Assembly: GCF_026914265.1 (NCBI RefSeq) | Contig: NC_069133.1 | Span: 47,477,417-47,541,416 of the forward strand | Source: Mya arenaria | Taxonomy: Eukaryota > Mollusca > Bivalvia > Myida > Myidae | Reading direction: 5' to 3' | Length of the DNA stretch: 64,000 nt | Shown here: positions 60,501 to 64,000 of the stretch, in pieces | Position numbering within the stretch: the stretch's first letter is position 1 | Layout: every line of letters starts with the position of its first letter | The notes under the pieces: model-generated | The model's database searches: none | Seen by the model: only the letters and a program-made list of their open reading frames with translations | What the model was told of the DNA's origin: nothing | Translations under genes and position numbers: made by a program

Positions 60501-61230
60501 TGATTTATCTTATCGCTTGATGGAAGATGTTGATGCTGGTTGCTTATACCATTATGTTTCAGTTAACTCTCAACTGTTATTATTAATTTAACTTAAAGCT
60601 GCTCTGTCACAGATTGATTTTTTGAATTATTTTAGTTTTGTCTTGGAATGAGCCAATTTTTGCATAAATGCCAGGAAACGAGTGATGTAAGACTGCTGCC
60701 AAAAGAGCTGATCGCAGTTTTCATATTTACGTTTTCAAAATTGATGTACTATGGCTAAAAGCGTTAAAATTGCTCGAAGAGAAATGAAATTTTCGGCAGT
60801 TTTCCATCCAATTGAGATATGTTCTATAGTGAGTTACCTCTTATGACTGAATTGAAGGCATTGATTCCAAAATCAGCTGATTCTGAGACCAAAAAAGAGG
60901 TCAAAACTGTCAGTCTGTGAGAGTGCAGCTTTAAGTGATCATTTTAAATGAAAATGAAACAAGCATTTTTGTTCATAAGACATGATCAAAAGACGACTTT
61001 GTTTTTTTCCAGACCTATCTCCAGATGGCAGGATGTGCTTGAAACGCTCACATGACTACTGGCGCCAAATTCAGGGACAGCTTCATATTACTGGCACTCA
61101 GTGTTGTGATTTGGTTGTTTGGACAACGAAAGACATGCAAATTGTTAGAATATTAAAAGACAATTCTTGGGCAATTAATATGTCTTCTATGATTGATTTT
61201 TACATGTTGACATTTTTACCATCTCTTTAA
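56856..61230 (+). CDS. SWIM zinc finger plus YqaJ/lambda-exonuclease-like nuclease
   Basis: Exons seen: 56856-57029, 57756-57859, 58184-58303, 59020-59287, 59455-59594, 60175-60372 and 61013-61230 (stop). All have GT-AG borders and matching phases, except that exon 3 ends with two spare bases while exon 4 needs one, so a short exon may be missing between them. SWIM finger: CQCPMAEYKCHHVAAV in exon 2, followed by WLKHPKS and DLYPPRQQEY. Nuclease: QWGITHEKNGLDAY, GASPDGFV, IELKCP and YWRQIQGQL carry the conserved E, D, E-x-K and Q of the YqaJ/lambda-exonuclease fold, which degrades DNA ends 5' to 3' to prepare recombination. The gene converges on a DDE_Tnp_4 transposase remnant, which suggests transposon cargo. 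A domesticated host gene is the alternative. Confidence 0.8.
57438..57555. repeat. CT and AT microsatellites in intron 1 of the YqaJ gene
   Basis: A (CT)n run at about 57438-57492 and an (AT)n run at about 57515-57555. Confidence 0.95.
60030..60160 (+). mobile_element. Decayed tRNA-like SINE fragment
   Basis: The segment around accttgttatcaagagg and gtgatttgagcccc looks like a worn B-box SINE head in intron 5 of the YqaJ gene. Weak evidence. Confidence 0.35.
60593..60934. mobile_element. MITE with TTAAAGCTGC ends
   Basis: 342 bp bounded by imperfect inverted repeats: ttaaagctgctctgtcacag at the left, and the complement of ttaaagctgcactctcacag at the right. It has no coding capacity. It lies in intron 6 of the YqaJ gene. 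A piece of the same family occurs at about 63434-63530. Confidence 0.8.
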
Positions 61231-61724
61231 TGAAGATCTACTTTATTGAGTTTATTTTCTTCATAAAAATGATGAATGTATTAATGTAATAGCTGACACT
61301 GAAAATGGACCATTGTCAGAGTTTGGCACTGCCATTATAAAAGATAAGAGATTGAGTAGTGTGTATCACATTCAATGTTAACTATCAAACACTGCTTTAA
61401 CAAATTTCTGTCATCTTTGAAAACTATTTTAAAGTTTGAAAATTTGTTAATTGAATCAATTATTTTAAACAAAAGGGAAGTCCTGCGATCATTACAGAAA
61501 CTCTTTTTGTACAAAAAAGCCGGAGCACATGGAGTATGCACAATTGACCTCAATTCTCGTTTTTAATTTGACCTTATGCACATAAATTTGGTGTGTTATA
61601 TGTGTTTGTCATAAATATAATACCGTTTTCTTTTTAAATATCATACAGGTGGTGATTGATTATCATGCACAGGACACAAACTGAAGTAAATGAAAGATCT
61701 TTTCATTTAGTTGTTTAATATGTT
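61231..61724. other. Convergent 3' region
   Basis: Between the stop of the YqaJ gene and the stop of the transposase remnant. AT-rich; the short frame at 61375-61566 has no recognisable motif. Confidence 0.4.
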
Positions 61725-62274
61725 TCACTCCAAAATCTCATATTTATCAGCAATTTCCTTCAATAATGGTGCCTGAAAGTTAACCAAACAGCAACATAGT
61801 TGAAATATTTTGGTTGACAAATACTGAGCAGGAATATGATTGAAAATATCATATTTTTTTATTCTTTCGTTTGCTCTTTCAACATGGATTCTACTTCTTC
61901 CTATTTTGAAACACAATTCAGCCTCTTCCATTGTAAAATGTCCTTTACTGGATAAAAATGGTGGAATATTTAATGAAACACCAGCTGAAAGTTTATCAAA
62001 TATATTAAATCCTTTGTCTGCTAGAATTAGATATCCAGGCTGAAGCTGGTTTAGAACATGACAATGTTCGACAATTGCAGCATCGGATGTGGAACCTGGG
62101 TATAAATCTGAACTGTAAACAAGTGCACCATTTGGAGCAACACAGGTTACATCCTTCACATTGTGTCTGCTTTTGTAACTGCTGTAAGACAGCGACTGAC
62201 TGTTCATATGATGGCACATCTTGTATGATTTCTGTAGCATCCATAGCGATTCTAGCAGAGGTGAAATCTTCAAC
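61725..62274 (-). pseudogene. DDE_Tnp_4-type transposase remnant (ISL2EU/Harbinger-like)
   Basis: After an acceptor-like tatgtag at 62275, the minus strand reads FTSARIAMDATEI (first catalytic Asp) and YEQS. A one-base shift near 62180 then leads into YSSYKSRHNVKDV, DLYPGSTSDAAIV, LADKGFNIFD (second Asp) and RIHVERANERIK (catalytic Glu), ending after LVNFQAPLL. This is the conserved order of DDE_Tnp_4 transposases. The N-terminal DNA-binding part is missing or lies in unrecognised exons: a frame ending WLKPGKWARK before a GTATGT donor near 62490, and one reading EPVEWPYGTPDLHG near 62840, are possible candidates. Inactive as it stands, unless the shift is an assembly error. Confidence 0.75.
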
Positions 62275-62950
62275 CTACATACCAACAAGTATGTATGTTT
62301 ATTGTCATACGTCACAATAAGGGATACATATCATTTTACAGTTATTTTCTCTTAATGCATGTTGCTGTTTCTAAATGGTGTTAATCAAACCCAGGAATAA
62401 ATAATGTGATCATTAAAAATTACTTTAATGACCAATCAATTATATATCTTCCAAAAAGAAATGATTCAACTTCATTAACATGTTCAAATACATACTTTTC
62501 TGGCCCACTTCCCAGGTTTCAACCAAACCTTCTCTTCTCTTATGGTCTGTTTGTCACTCTTATTGTCTTCAGACATCTGTTTCTCGCCTTCATGTATTTA
62601 TTCTTCCTCTTCACTGAAAATTTTAAACACATATACACCTCAAGTAACCGTGACCTTCTTTTTTCTTAAATCAATAAAAAAAGTTATATACATATAAATC
62701 ACAAGAATACAATTGAATATGTTGCTTGATTGACATGAGACATGAAATGAAATCAAAAAAACTAATTGCAGAACATAAACAAAAAAGGAAGCTCACCAAT
62801 CAAAAAATCCAAAGCTAATCCCATGTAGGTCCGGGGTCCCATATGGCCATTCAACTGGCTCTCTCTGCAAATATCAATCAAAATGTACATTAATTCATGC
62901 AATCACTTGTACAAAAGTGTTTAAAGTAGTCATGTAGATGAAGACTTATA
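62275..62950. other. Possible upstream exons of the transposase, otherwise empty
   Basis: Two minus-strand exon-like frames with plausible splice sites (about 62490-62590 and 62812-62868). Neither matches a family I know. The rest is AT-rich. Confidence 0.3.
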
Positions 62951-63706
62951 CAGGGGGTCCAACGTGAAATGTGTTCGCCGAATTTTAAGTGAGGGAAATT
63001 GTGTGAAGCCGAATAAAACGGCGGCGTTGAAAGGAATTTCGGTGTTTCAAGGATTTATTTTCACCTGTTAAGTAAGTTATATCACCTTTCTCGAAATATA
63101 AATACGCCTACCCGGAGACCACACGTGTAAGCTTCTCTCGTTTTTTTAACCTATGTTTCTAGAGGCCTTTACAAATAAGTTATTGTATAAGCTGAACGAT
63201 TGATTGTTTACAAAGTGAAAATAGAAAAATGCGTGACTTGAAACTGTGTTTTCGGCCCAAGTTTACCATTCTTGTACCTGTTTTAGCTATTTGTTATTGA
63301 ATATTTGCATTATTTATCTTTTCGACCGCTACTGCACTTACATGGGTATTATACGGCCCATTTTTTCATGTTTAAACACCTTTTATGTTGGGCGACGAAG
63401 TTTAAGGCAGTGTTTGTGTGAAGCAGAATCAGAATAAGTGTGCTTTAAAGCTGTATTTTCACAGATTAAACGTTTTTACACCTTTTTATTTAAGTCCTGG
63501 AACGAGCCATATTTTGTTAAGCAGAATCAGAATATACATGCGTTAATAAAAGTTTAATTAAAACATGAGCTGTAACACATGTTAATAATTATAACAAAGG
63601 GAAATTTGAACGCACCGTGTATTTGTTTTACAAAATTACTTGTATAGTATTCCAGCAATTCATCTCACTTAAAATTCGGCGAACACATTTCACGTTGGAC
63701 CCCCTG
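62951..63706. mobile_element. Non-autonomous DNA transposon with 43-bp perfect TIRs
   Basis: 756 bp. Bases 62951-62993 (starting cagggggtcc) are exactly the reverse complement of 63664-63706. The flanks show a 5-bp duplication, ttata, on both sides. The interior has no gene and includes a piece of another MITE (63434-63530). Identical ends imply recent mobility or gene conversion. The 5-bp duplication with CAGGG ends would fit a hAT5-like group, but the superfamily is not settled. Confidence 0.92.
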
Positions 63707-64000
63707 TTATAGTGTCACATTAGCTCCATTTCCTATTTTAATGTGTATCCGCATATCAACTATCAATTACTTTCATCAAGGCCAAGGTAGAGCCTCAAAA
63801 TTGGTTACATTATGCTCGTATTATTATACAGTACTTACCTATACCTAGTTTTATGGGGTCACATTCGCTCCTTTTCTACATTTTTCTAACTTTTTCACTT
63901 AAAGGGCCATTTTTTTCGGAAATTTCAATGCACATCCATATTTCAACTATGTGTTTTTTCCATCACGGCTAAGGTAGAGCCTCACAATTGGTCTCATTAT
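63707..64000. repeat. Diverged tandem repeat at the right edge
   Basis: Two diverged copies of a segment with landmarks gtcacatt-gctcc (63714, 63857), aaggtagagcctca (63784, 63971) and attggt. The spacing differs between landmarks, so one copy has an insertion. The array may continue beyond the window. Confidence 0.6.

Overview
This is animal (eukaryotic) genomic DNA: AT-rich and intron-containing, with GT-AG splice sites, dense minisatellites, MITEs, a tRNA-derived SINE and degenerate transposons. The repeat types (tRNA-headed SINE with a GTAT tail, a TTAAAGCTGC-ended MITE, a CCCCGGCGTCGGCG-bearing repeat) and the expanded macro-domain family fit a mollusc, most likely a bivalve. That assignment is inference from the sequence only.

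Layout. (1) 1-49.7 kb holds a cluster of related genes that each encode two macro (ADP-ribose-binding fold) domains. Four copies are intact by splice and frame arithmetic, all on the minus strand: A1 (1193-4563) and A2 (13836-18406), each 406 aa, and B1 (24190-26730, 541 aa) and B2 (30987-33381, 493 aa). There is also one orphan terminal exon on the plus strand (39090-39265) and one 5'-truncated copy (48505-about 49690). A1 and A2 lie in a large segmental duplication (about 325-5345 and 12985-19244). B1 and B2 form a head-to-tail tandem duplication (about 22275-27390 and 27391-33905). B1 also has a duplicated last exon and an in-frame 66-bp repeat in its linker.

(2) The A copies are separated and followed by about 10 kb of a 26-bp minisatellite (5637-12984 and 19356-21790) with higher-order structure. 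Smaller tandem arrays have 33-bp (1-232), 23-bp (34.8-35.15 kb) and 84-bp (41.9-43.7 kb) periods. The 84-bp array happens to hold a 370-codon open frame.

(3) 49,989-55,812 (minus) is one very large transposon-like gene broken by several frameshifts and stops. In order it reads: PHD finger, coiled coil, MULE-like DDE transposase core, USP-type deubiquitinase, a second USP half, and a Ulp1-type (C48) protease. This is the most unusual architecture in the window.

(4) 56,856-61,230 (plus) is a multi-exon gene encoding a SWIM zinc finger followed by a YqaJ/lambda-exonuclease-fold nuclease. It converges on a DDE_Tnp_4-type transposase remnant (61,725-62,274, minus). The pair resembles the two-gene layout I associate with ISL2EU/IS4EU DNA transposons.

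(5) 62,951-63,706 is a clear non-autonomous DNA transposon with a perfect 43-bp terminal inverted repeat and a TTATA duplication. Other mobile DNA: a degraded hAT element (27,980-30,633) inserted in the B2 duplicate, a SINE at 15.9-16.3 kb, a MITE in a YqaJ-gene intron, and a decayed non-LTR retrotransposon near 45.3-46.4 kb.

How the genes relate: the macro genes look like a host family expanding by unequal exchange, with ADP-ribosylation signalling or immunity as the likely arena. The right third of the window is mostly transposon cargo. No promoter could be assigned with confidence.
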